Positions 1 to 6,223 of a stretch of DNA of 14,171 bases are shown one piece after another. Within the stretch, counting starts at the first letter, position 1; every line of letters begins with the position of its first letter. The notes beneath the pieces were generated by a model. The model was not told the DNA's origin. It was given only the letters and a program-made list of their open reading frames with translations, and ran no database searches. Source of the stretch: JBDKTK01 sp964556675 (GTDB lineage: Bacteria; Desulfobacterota; Syntrophia; Syntrophales; UBA4778); NCBI GenBank assembly GCA_964556675.1, contig CAZKYN010000066.1, positions 1 to 14,171 on the forward strand. The letters are read 5' to 3'. The translations under genes were made by a program, and so were the position numbers.

Positions 1-347
1 CGGTGTCCCCTGAAGCAGCGGCTGCAATGCAGCGATATCGCTGGCCGGGAAACGTCCGGGAGTTGAGGAATGTTATCGAGAGGGCAATGATCGTCACAGA
101 GGCTCCCGAGATCCTCCTTGAGCACCTGCCGCCGGGCATAGCGGAACTGGGTGGGATCGCCGGCGTCACTACGGAACAAGCCAGGCACATGTCGCCTCTA
201 CGTGACGTCGTGCTGGACGCCGAAAGGAATTCAATTTGCGAAGTCCTTAAATACACCGGCGGGAACAAGGTAAGAGCTGCAAAAATCCTCGGAATCCACC
301 GGACCATCCTTTACCAGAAGATCAAGCGTTACAAAATCTCTCCATAA
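1..347 (+). CDS. Sigma-54-dependent activator, C-terminal end (partial)
   Basis: This is the 3' end of a gene running in from upstream; the GTG at position 3 is an in-frame Val codon, not a start. The visible 114 residues begin in the last part of a sigma-54 AAA+ activator domain, with the hallmark WPGNVRELRNVIERA at about residues 14-28. They end in a Fis-type helix-turn-helix (about residues 66-112, with GGNKVRAAKILGIHRTILYQ). Proteins of this NtrC-like class bind upstream dyads and use ATP hydrolysis to open sigma-54 promoters. The sensor or receiver domain lies outside the window, so the signal is unknown. A dyad that may be its binding site starts one base after the TAA stop, and two sigma-54 promoters lie downstream, so it probably controls both units here. 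The family call is firm; its targets are inferred. Confidence 0.93.
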   Translation, partial: VSPEAAAAMQRYRWPGNVRELRNVIERAMIVTEAPEILLEHLPPGIAELGGIAGVTTEQARHMSPLRDVVLDAERNSICEVLKYTGGNKVRAAKILGIHRTILYQKIKRYKISP

Positions 348-365
348 TGTAGCACAACCACGACA
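348..365. promoter_or_regulatory. Upstream dyad A1 (putative activator binding site)
   Basis: An 18-bp imperfect dyad, TGTAG-N8-CGACA, begins directly after the stop codon of the sigma-54 activator gene. The same element (TGTAG-N8-CGACA) recurs at 4743-4760. The identity continues on the 3' side through ATGCAGTA, and further matching bases extend to about 387 in A and 4782 in B, with no gaps. It starts 91 bp upstream of dyad A2. It fits an enhancer site for the neighbouring Fis-type activator, but binding is inferred from repetition and position only. Confidence 0.6.
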
Positions 366-438
366 TGCAGTAAGCCTGCATCATCGGCGGTTTCTTTACG
401 CTGGTCAGGTCATATCCGAATAAACGCCGGTTTTGATT

Positions 439-456
439 TGTACAATAGGTGCTACA
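439..456. promoter_or_regulatory. Upstream dyad A2 (putative activator binding site)
   Basis: An 18-bp dyad, TGTAC-N8-CTACA, has the same half-site spacing as A1 and lies 91 bp upstream of the sigma-54 promoter core. Its counterpart at 4833-4850 has identical arms, TGTAC-N8-CTACA, and shares most of the flanking bases (AAT after the left arm, TG before the right arm, AA after it). A location about 75-90 bp upstream of a -24/-12 promoter is usual for activator binding sites of sigma-54 systems. Confidence 0.6.
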
Positions 457-529
457 AATCACTCCCCGCAATTTCCGACGAGATTTCCATTAAGTAAAAT
501 CCGCAATGATCATGACTTGTTACGGTATC

Positions 530-545
530 TGGCTTGGCTTTTGCA
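530..545 (+). promoter_or_regulatory. Sigma-54 (-24/-12) promoter of unit 1
   Basis: The 16 bases TGGCTTGGCTTTTGCA match the sigma-54 consensus TGGCACR-N4-TTGCW, with the invariant GG (-24) and GC (-12) correctly spaced. The only mismatches are at the A and C of the -24 element. The expected start of transcription is near 556, which gives a leader of about 100 bases before the biotin carrier gene. The identical 16-mer occurs at 4943-4958. It is followed by a perfect GTTTCGAAAC palindrome (546-555), of which TTCGAA is also kept just after the second promoter. Confidence 0.8.
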
Positions 546-555
546 GTTTCGAAAC

Positions 556-657
556 AAACAGACTTTTGAAAGCTGGACGGAAATTTCCACCGGGTCCGGA
601 GGCGGGCTGAAGTCCATTAATCTAAATAGTTATTCAAAAAATCAGAGGAGGTTCAGA
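556..657 (+). other. Untranslated leader of unit 1
   Basis: About 100 bases separate the predicted transcription start from the first gene. The leader includes a perfect 10-bp palindrome GGAAATTTCC (579-588) and ends in a strong Shine-Dalgarno sequence, GAGGAGG at 645-651. A longer open frame reaches back to 433, but it would run through the promoter and dyad A2, has no ribosome binding site, and encodes nothing recognisable before the biotinyl domain. I see no riboswitch fold that I can name. Confidence 0.5.
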
Positions 658-879
658 ATGATCGAGGAAATTTTGGCGCCCATGGCCGGTAAAGTTATTC
701 GGGTTCTGGTAAATGCCGGCGATTCCGTTAAAGAGGACGACCATCTTTTGGTCCTGGATGCGATGAAGATGGAAAATCCCATTCTCGCTACCTTTGACGG
801 GATCGTGAAAGAGATAAAGGTCAAGGCCGATGATGAAGTCGAGGCCGACGACGCGCTGGTGCTTATCGAACAGATATGA
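658..879 (+). CDS. Minimal biotin carboxyl carrier protein (biotinyl domain)
   Basis: This 73-residue protein is almost nothing but a biotinyl/lipoyl domain. It opens with the APMAGKVIRVLVNAGDSV strand pattern (residues 7-24) and carries the biotin attachment motif DAMKMEN at 34-40, with Lys37 as the expected biotinylated residue. It would carry CO2 on biotin to or from the carboxyltransferase encoded next. The ATG at 658 was chosen because GAGGAGG lies 6 bases upstream and the domain starts at once. Carrier subunits of carboxylases and sodium-pumping decarboxylases are usually longer, with a flexible Ala/Pro-rich linker; this one has no linker. No biotin carboxylase gene is visible in the window. 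The domain call is secure; whether the complex carboxylates or decarboxylates is not decided by the sequence. Confidence 0.93.
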   Translation: MIEEILAPMAGKVIRVLVNAGDSVKEDDHLLVLDAMKMENPILATFDGIVKEIKVKADDEVEADDALVLIEQI

Positions 880-1008
880 GCAAGCACATGCGTGCGCTTA
901 TTTACGTTCCTGTATGAAAAAGGCATAAAATGAGCGGGCATGTTTTGAATGTGCTGATCCGTTGAAACGGCCGGGCGGGCTGTCGGACGTGTGGTTTATC
1001 ACTATATT

Positions 1009-1020
1009 CTTTTATAAAAG
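1009..1020. repeat. Perfect 12-bp AT-rich palindrome before the carboxyltransferase gene
   Basis: CTTTTATAAAAG is a perfect palindrome near the 3' end of the 157-base spacer between the biotin carrier and the carboxyltransferase genes, ten bases before the Shine-Dalgarno sequence of the latter. The rest of the spacer holds no gene and no clear promoter. It could be an operator or a small RNA structure, or chance in AT-rich DNA. Confidence 0.3.
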
Positions 1021-1042
1021 GGTTTGCTGAAAGGATATGCCG

Positions 1043-2584
1043 ATGAGGATAAAGGGACTTATACAAAAACTGGAAGAGAACGATTCCCAGGTAAGGGCCG
1101 GCGGCGGCGCAAAGGCTGTGGAAGAGCAGCATAAAAAAGGAAGGCTTACGGCCAGGGAAAGGATTGATCTATTTTTTGATAAGGGAACTTTCATCGAACT
1201 CAATCAGTATTCCCAGCACCAATGCACCGATTTCGGCATGGAAAAGAAGCGTCCCTACGGAGACGGCGTGGTCACTGGTTATGGAGAAGTGGACGGGAGG
1301 ACCGTTTTCATCTACGCAATGGACTTTACCGTGCTGGGCGGCAGCATCGGCGTGGCCAACGCCCAAAAGATCGCCTTCGCCCAGAAGATGTCCGATAGGG
1401 CCAGGGCGCCTATGGTCGGGTTCGTAGACACATCAGGCGCCCGGATCCAGGAAGGCAGCGGCGGATACAGCATGATTTTTTATGAACACATCAGGAGTTC
1501 CGGCGTAATTCCGCAGATATCGTGCATCATGGGCACGTGCGCCGGAGGGGGTTGCTATTCCCCCGCGCTGACGGATTTCATTTTCATGGTGGACAAGACC
1601 AGCGAAATGTACATAACCGGCCCGCGCGTCATTAAAGAAGTATGCCATGAGGACATTACAGGCTACGCACTGGGCGGCCCCAAGGTCCACAGCCAGGTAT
1701 CGGGGGTTGCCGACTTCGTCGCCAAAGACGAAATTGATTGCATCGCCCAGGTCAAGAAATTGCTCAGTTTCCTGCCTTCGAACTGCGATGAAAAACCGCC
1801 TGTCGCGGCAACGGGCGACAATCCTTTCCGCATCAGCGAAAGCCTCAACAACATCGTGCCGGAATCTCCCCGGGAGCCGTTTGACATGAAAAAGGTGATC
1901 CGGGCGATTGCCGACAACGGAGAATTCTTCGAAGTTAAGACAAGGTTTGCCCGCAGCATGGTGACTGGGTTTATCCGGATCGGAGGTTACTCTGCGGGCG
2001 TGGTGGCCAACCAGTCAATGGTGATGGCGGGAGCAATCGACAGCGACGCATCGGACAAGGCGGCGCGCTTTTACAGGTTCTGCGATTGTTTCAATATACC
2101 GATCATAACCATCGCCGACGTCCCTGGATATCTGCCCGGGGTAAAGGAAGAAAATAAAGGGGTCATCAGGCACGGCGCGAAAATGCTCTACGGTTACGTG
2201 GAAGCCACCGTCCCCAAACTGCTGCTCGTCGTCAGGAAGGCCTACGGCGGCTCCTGGGCGGCCATGGGATCCAAGACCATGGGGGCCGACCTCGCGTTTG
2301 CCTGGCCCACCGCCGAGATGGCCATTATGGGAGCGGAAGGGGCCGTCGAGATATTGTACAGGAAAGAGCTCCAGGCATCCGTGAACAGGGAGGAGGCAAA
2401 GATGGAAAAAATCGCTGAATACCGCGACAAATTCAATTCGCCCTACCTGTATGCGGGCAAGATGATCATTGATTTCCTTATAAAGCCGCAGGACACGAGG
2501 AAGCATTTCTACCACGCCCTCAAGATGCTTTGGAACAAGCCCCAGGAGAGAATAGCCAGGAAACACGGGAATATTCCGCTTTGA
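1043..2584 (+). CDS. Acyl-CoA carboxyltransferase (propionyl/methylmalonyl-CoA type beta subunit)
   Basis: This protein of 513 residues has the size of PccB or MmdA, in the biotin-dependent carboxyltransferase family. It moves a carboxyl group between biotin and an acyl-CoA. The N-terminal crotonase-fold half has GARIQEG (132-138) and CAGGGCYSPALTDF (166-179), which form the acyl-CoA oxyanion site. The C-terminal half has DVPGYLPG (359-366), IRHGAK and AWPTAEMAIMGAEGAVEIL for biotin. An in-frame ATG at 1037 exists, but the AAGGA at 1031-1035 is only one base from it and seven from the ATG at 1043, so 1043 is preferred. At the position equivalent to Asp422 of Streptomyces coelicolor PccB, reported to set acyl-chain preference, this protein has Ala406 (GGSWAAM instead of GGAYDVM). 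The substrate therefore may not be plain propionyl-CoA. Biotin is presumably supplied by the upstream carrier protein. Confidence 0.9.
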   Translation: MRIKGLIQKLEENDSQVRAGGGAKAVEEQHKKGRLTARERIDLFFDKGTFIELNQYSQHQCTDFGMEKKRPYGDGVVTGYGEVDGRTVFIYAMDFTVLGGSIGVANAQKIAFAQKMSDRARAPMVGFVDTSGARIQEGSGGYSMIFYEHIRSSGVIPQISCIMGTCAGGGCYSPALTDFIFMVDKTSEMYITGPRVIKEVCHEDITGYALGGPKVHSQVSGVADFVAKDEIDCIAQVKKLLSFLPSNCDEKPPVAATGDNPFRISESLNNIVPESPREPFDMKKVIRAIADNGEFFEVKTRFARSMVTGFIRIGGYSAGVVANQSMVMAGAIDSDASDKAARFYRFCDCFNIPIITIADVPGYLPGVKEENKGVIRHGAKMLYGYVEATVPKLLLVVRKAYGGSWAAMGSKTMGADLAFAWPTAEMAIMGAEGAVEILYRKELQASVNREEAKMEKIAEYRDKFNSPYLYAGKMIIDFLIKPQDTRKHFYHALKMLWNKPQERIARKHGNIPL

Positions 2585-2604
2585 GATGAAATCGGGGAAT
2601 TGAA

Positions 2605-4440
2605 ATGGAATTCAAATACGATCTCAGAGACCTGAAATTCATAACCAAGGAGTGGCTGCCCACCGCGGAAGTCCTGTCCTGCAAACGGTTCAGGGAGCAT
2701 TTCAGCGTCGATGATATAGATATGTTTCTGAACGAAGCCTTTAAGGTCGCCAGGGAAGTAATCAATCCCATCAACAAGGAAGGCGACAGGATAGGGGCGA
2801 AGCTGGTGGATGGAAAAGTCATTCCGGCTCCCGGCTACCGGGACGTGTTCCGGTTTCTGCAGCAGAACGGCTGGGGGTCCAGCAGCGAGTGCATCGGACT
2901 GGAAGGCGGGATGCCGCTTGTGATGTTCAAGGCCATATATGAGATGACGCTTGCCGCGTGTCCCTCAATCGCCTCTTACCTTAAATTGACAAGCGGGGCG
3001 GCCAATCTCCTGATACGCTTCGGGACCGAGGAGGACAAGGCCCGCTTCCTGCCGAAGATGCTCGGGGGAGAGTGGCAGGGGACGATGTGCCTGACGGAGC
3101 CCGGCATCGGCTCGGACGTCGGCGATGCATCCAGCAAGGCATTCCCCACCGACGACCCGCGGATATATAAAATTAAGGGAACGAAGATGTTCATCACCGG
3201 CGGCGATGCGGGCATTTGCGACAACACCGTCCACATGCTCCTTGCCCGTCCGGAGGGCGGGGCCAAAGGGTCCCAGGGGCTTGGATTATATATAGTCCCG
3301 GCGATCTGGGTAAACGATGACGGTACGCTTGGCGGGAACAACGATGTAGCAACGGTCGGGCTCGAGCATAAGATGGGGCTGAAGGGGCAGGCGACGGCCC
3401 TTCTGAGTTTCGGCGACAATGATGCGTGCCGGGGTATCAGGGTCGGCCCCGCTCCGGACAAGGACGGCAATTCCCGGGGCCTTGCGATGATGTTCCACAT
3501 GATGAACGAATCAAGGATCGGGACGGGGCACAATGCCAATTCCCAGGCGGCCGCTGCCTACTACTACGCCTGCCAGTATGCGGCGGAGCGGGTCCAGGGG
3601 CGCCCATTTGCATCCCGCGAAGGCGACCGGGTCCCCATCATCCGGCATGAAGACGTGAAAAGAATGCTGCTGGATATGAAGGCCCATACCGAGGGGATCA
3701 GGGCCATGGTCTTCAAAGGCTTTTATTATCTGGACATACAAGCCAACTCGGACGACAGGGAGAGGGCCGCGGCCTTCGGCGAACTTGCCGAGATTATCAC
3801 CCCTTTGGCAAAGTGCTACTCAAGTGAAACAAGCATTAAGCTGATAGCCGAGGCCATGCAGGTGTTCGGGGGAGCAGGCTATACCTGCGACTACCCCGTC
3901 GAGCAATACATGAGGGATTCGAAGGTCCTTACGATCTGGGAAGGAACGTCCTTCATGCACGCCAACGATCTCGTGGGCAGGAAAATGAGAATGAGAAACG
4001 GACAGCCGTTCCTTAACTGGATGAAGACAATAGATGATTTTATCCTGAATAACAGGCACAACACGGGCTTCGAAAAAGAACTGAACGCGCTCGCGCGGCT
4101 CCTCGGCTGTGTCGGCGAGATCAGGGACCTTTTCAATTCCTGGTATGCGGACCTCGTTAATAAAAAGAATCTTATACCGCTATACTCGGTGAATGCCCTT
4201 TTTGTCTGCGCCCAGGCGCAAGTAGCCCAATGCCTCCTGGAGCAGGCCATAATTGCCGACTGCAAGCTCAAGGAAAGCTCAACGGGATCTGACGATAAAA
4301 ATTATTATACCGGCAAAATTGCGGGAGCCAGGTATTACCTCAATCACGTTGTGCCGCATGCGTTCAGCCTGACAGAGGTTATCAAAAGCGCCGATGCCGG
4401 CATACTGAAATGCCCTGAAGAAACTTTTTTTATCCGGTAA
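2605..4440 (+). CDS. Acyl-CoA dehydrogenase, long (about 600-residue) type
   Basis: This 611-residue flavoprotein belongs to the long acyl-CoA dehydrogenase group that includes DmdC and mycobacterial FadE5, with a C-terminal extension beyond the usual 380-residue core. The FAD/substrate motif reads CLTEPGIGSDVG (162-173). The catalytic base is present as Glu446 in IWEGTS, in the position of the classical YEGT motif. The core is followed by about 150 extra residues, mainly helical in character. It should oxidise an acyl-CoA to the 2,3-enoyl-CoA and pass electrons to an ETF, presumably the one encoded in unit 2. The ATG at 2605 lies 20 bases after the carboxyltransferase stop and has only a weak GGGGA ribosome site. 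Its linkage to the carboxyltransferase suggests that both act on one branched or dicarboxylic CoA ester, which is inferred. Confidence 0.93.
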   Translation: MEFKYDLRDLKFITKEWLPTAEVLSCKRFREHFSVDDIDMFLNEAFKVAREVINPINKEGDRIGAKLVDGKVIPAPGYRDVFRFLQQNGWGSSSECIGLEGGMPLVMFKAIYEMTLAACPSIASYLKLTSGAANLLIRFGTEEDKARFLPKMLGGEWQGTMCLTEPGIGSDVGDASSKAFPTDDPRIYKIKGTKMFITGGDAGICDNTVHMLLARPEGGAKGSQGLGLYIVPAIWVNDDGTLGGNNDVATVGLEHKMGLKGQATALLSFGDNDACRGIRVGPAPDKDGNSRGLAMMFHMMNESRIGTGHNANSQAAAAYYYACQYAAERVQGRPFASREGDRVPIIRHEDVKRMLLDMKAHTEGIRAMVFKGFYYLDIQANSDDRERAAAFGELAEIITPLAKCYSSETSIKLIAEAMQVFGGAGYTCDYPVEQYMRDSKVLTIWEGTSFMHANDLVGRKMRMRNGQPFLNWMKTIDDFILNNRHNTGFEKELNALARLLGCVGEIRDLFNSWYADLVNKKNLIPLYSVNALFVCAQAQVAQCLLEQAIIADCKLKESSTGSDDKNYYTGKIAGARYYLNHVVPHAFSLTEVIKSADAGILKCPEETFFIR

Positions 4441-4604
4441 CCGGGTCAATGGAATTCCCGGCCCGTGCCTGGGTTAGTCCCAGGAGAAGAAAAATGTGTC
4501 GCATGCACCCCGGACTTCGGCGCTTATTTATAGTTTTAATTCCCTGATACAGGATCGGAACAAGGCCTTTCAGATTAATAAATTGACCCAAGTCAAACAA
4601 CTCC

Positions 4605-4636
4605 GAGCCGAAGACGGCTCTCACGGATTTATTTTC
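4605..4636 (+). terminator. Possible rho-independent terminator of unit 1
   Basis: A perfect 6-bp GC-rich stem, GAGCCG/CGGCTC, closes an AAGA tetraloop (4605-4620) and is followed within about six bases by the T-rich ATTTATTTT. It lies 165 bases after the stop of the long dehydrogenase gene and upstream of the second control region, as expected of a unit boundary. The T-tract does not follow the stem directly, so the call is tentative. Confidence 0.35.
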
Positions 4637-4742
4637 CCCTGCTCGACGACTTTGTCTACAATTCACGAATTTCGACCGTTATTGACAAGGACGGAATGTT
4701 TCGCTCATGGATATATCCGCTGCTGCAAGATGGGCCTCTGAA

Positions 4743-4760
4743 TGTAGTTGTGATGCGACA
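4743..4760. promoter_or_regulatory. Upstream dyad B1 (putative activator binding site)
   Basis: An 18-bp imperfect dyad, TGTAG-N8-CGACA, has the same arms as dyad A1, again preceded by AA and followed by TGCAGTA. The eight central bases differ completely between the two copies, while the arms and the 3' flank are conserved. That pattern indicates selection on a protein site rather than a recent duplication. It starts 90 bp upstream of dyad B2. Confidence 0.6.
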
Positions 4761-4832
4761 TGCAGTAGAGCCGCTTCATCAATGCTATCCCTTATGAATA
4801 GTGGAGCCAATCTCTTAATTCCCCTTCAGGCA

Positions 4833-4850
4833 TGTACAATCTTTGCTACA
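4833..4850. promoter_or_regulatory. Upstream dyad B2 (putative activator binding site)
   Basis: This is an 18-bp dyad, TGTAC-N8-CTACA, identical to dyad A2 in both arms and in five of the eight central bases. It starts 110 bp upstream of the second sigma-54 promoter core, compared with 91 bp in the first region. The 19-bp difference is close to two helical turns, so the face of the DNA would be roughly kept. Confidence 0.6.
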
Positions 4851-4942
4851 AAAATCAGCCCGCCGCGCCGCATTTCCACAAAGACTTATAGCTGTTGCCC
4901 AATTCATCAATATTTACAGGCAATTATGGTTGCATGGAAATT

Positions 4943-4958
4943 TGGCTTGGCTTTTGCA
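4943..4958 (+). promoter_or_regulatory. Sigma-54 (-24/-12) promoter of unit 2
   Basis: TGGCTTGGCTTTTGCA is the same 16-mer as at 530-545, again with GG and GC at the invariant spacing for sigma-54. Transcription should start near 4969, about 75 bases before the first gene of unit 2. TTCGAA follows the core (4963-4968), as after the first promoter. The promoter presumably drives the long co-directional gene run that starts at 5044. Confidence 0.8.
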
Positions 4959-5043
4959 ATTTTTCGAAGGAAACGTAGCACCTCTTCAGCACTAAACGAA
5001 AATTAATTTAAAACGGCGATATTCGAGGAAAGGAGAGTCGTAA

Positions 5044-6195
5044 ATGGACTTCGAACTTACCACCGAACAGGCGATGTTCAAAGAAATGGCCAAGGAATTC
5101 GCAATCCGTGAGGTCCAGCCTTATGTGAAGGAGTGGGACAGGCAGTGCAAGATGCCCCCTGAAATATTCAAGAAGCTCGGAGCGCAAGGGCTCCTCGGCA
5201 TAAAGGCCCCGCCGGAATACGGCGGACTGGACCTGGACTGGACGACGCTGGGAGTCGTTACCGAGCAGCTGGCTTATTACGATTTCTCCCTCGGCATGGG
5301 TTCCTGCTCCAGGACGTCGCTCGGGATACTGCCCATCCTGCAGAACGGGACGGATGAGCAAAAAAAGAAGTACCTGCCGGGAATGGTGCAGGGCGTTATG
5401 ACGCACTGCTTTGCGACCGTGGAGCCAAATGCGGGATCGGATGCAACGGCCATAGAGACGACGGCGGTCACCGACGGCAATGATTACGTCATCAACGGCA
5501 ACAAGACCTGGATCACGAATGCCAATCATGCAGATTTCGCGATGGTCGTTTGCCAGACCGATAAAACCAAAGGAAGCAAAGCATTCGCCGTCATCATCGT
5601 CGATTGGGGAACGCCGGGATTTACCAGGGCCCCGATCGAAAACAAGATGGCCTTCAAACACCACGACCATGGCATGCTGTTCTTCCGCGACTGCCGCGTT
5701 CCGAAAACAAACCAGCTCGGCGGGTTTGGGATGAGGGCGGCTTTTTCCAATGTAGAGCACACCCGTTTCGGCATCGCCTGCGCGGCTGTCGGAGCGATCA
5801 ACGCCTGCCTGGATCACAGCGTCAATTACTGCAAGGACAGGCAGCAGTTCAAAAAGCCGATCGGCAGCTTCCAGCTCGTTCAGGAAAAGATCGCCGACAT
5901 GGTAATCGATCTCGAGTCCTCGCGCTGGATCGCCTATCGGCTTGCCTATATGAAAGATAAAAACATGAATGTCGCCAGGGAAACTTCGATCGCGAAGTAT
6001 CACAATATGGAAGCGCTGCACAGGTGCGCCAAAGCAGCCGTTGAACTGCACGGATCATACGGCCTGAGCGACGAATATCCGCTGGAGAGATTGTACCGCG
6101 ACTGCATGGCCCCCATCATCTACGGGGGCACGGCGCACGTGCACAAGCTCATTCTGGGGAGGCTGGAACTGGGGATCGATTCCGTATCCAGGTAA
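5044..6195 (+). CDS. Acyl-CoA dehydrogenase family protein lacking the catalytic Glu
   Basis: This 383-residue protein has the full acyl-CoA dehydrogenase fold. The FAD motif reads VEPNAGSDA (126-134), the middle strand WIT is at 156-158, and the C-terminal part (about 335-375) resembles glutaryl-CoA dehydrogenase. The catalytic Glu of the YEGT motif is replaced: the sequence reads IIYGGTAHVHK, with Gly361 where Glu is expected. The alternative base position used by isovaleryl- and long-chain enzymes (just before the Arg of helix G) holds Thr240, so no standard base is evident. The Arg that binds the glutaryl carboxylate in human GCDH (Arg94) aligns with Gly, which argues against that activity. 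It may perform a non-standard oxidation such as a 1,4-dehydrogenation, as reported for cyclohexene-carboxyl-CoA dehydrogenases, or have a non-redox role. AGGAG at 5031-5035 sets the start. It is the first gene of unit 2, ahead of FixC. Confidence 0.9.
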   Translation: MDFELTTEQAMFKEMAKEFAIREVQPYVKEWDRQCKMPPEIFKKLGAQGLLGIKAPPEYGGLDLDWTTLGVVTEQLAYYDFSLGMGSCSRTSLGILPILQNGTDEQKKKYLPGMVQGVMTHCFATVEPNAGSDATAIETTAVTDGNDYVINGNKTWITNANHADFAMVVCQTDKTKGSKAFAVIIVDWGTPGFTRAPIENKMAFKHHDHGMLFFRDCRVPKTNQLGGFGMRAAFSNVEHTRFGIACAAVGAINACLDHSVNYCKDRQQFKKPIGSFQLVQEKIADMVIDLESSRWIAYRLAYMKDKNMNVARETSIAKYHNMEALHRCAKAAVELHGSYGLSDEYPLERLYRDCMAPIIYGGTAHVHKLILGRLELGIDSVSR

Positions 6196-6223
6196 TTTAA
6201 TACCGGACTGCCGAAGGGGAAAC

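Larger units (their letters stand above)
4441..5043. other. 603-bp intergenic control region between units 1 and 2
   Basis: No coding sequence is credible here. The open frames have no ribosome binding sites, encode low-complexity or unrecognisable peptides, and the region is clearly more AT-rich than the flanking genes. It holds a short hairpin, CCTGGG-N5-CCCAGG at 4468-4484, a perfect inverted repeat TTGAC-N4-GTCAA at 4583-4596, and a stem-loop at 4605-4620. It also holds a second copy of the dyad-dyad-sigma-54 promoter array (4743-4958). The stretch 4637-4742 shows nothing I can name. Confidence 0.6.

Noticed and set aside
433..657. N-terminal extension of the biotin carrier frame back to 433
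   Set aside because: It has no ribosome site, would include dyad A2 and the sigma-54 promoter, and its peptide matches nothing; the ATG at 658 has an ideal GAGGAGG.
4468..4484. CCTGGG-N5-CCCAGG hairpin as terminator of unit 1
   Set aside because: The bases after the stem are purine-rich with no T-run on the + strand, so it does not resemble a rho-independent terminator.
4682..4716. TTGACA near 4682 as a sigma-70 promoter
   Set aside because: No acceptable -10 box lies 16-18 bases downstream, and no gene starts nearby.
4496..5006. Small + strand open frames in the 4441-5043 region
   Set aside because: They lack ribosome sites and family features, and the second one runs through both dyads and the sigma-54 promoter.
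5008..6051. Long minus-strand open frame (347 codons) opposite the first dehydrogenase of unit 2
   Set aside because: It is the antisense shadow of a clear acyl-CoA dehydrogenase in GC-rich DNA, with no recognisable motif.
5044..6195. Assignment as glutaryl-CoA dehydrogenase
   Set aside because: The C-terminal part looks similar, but the catalytic Glu is Gly and the glutaryl-binding Arg aligns with Gly, so the specific name is not supported.
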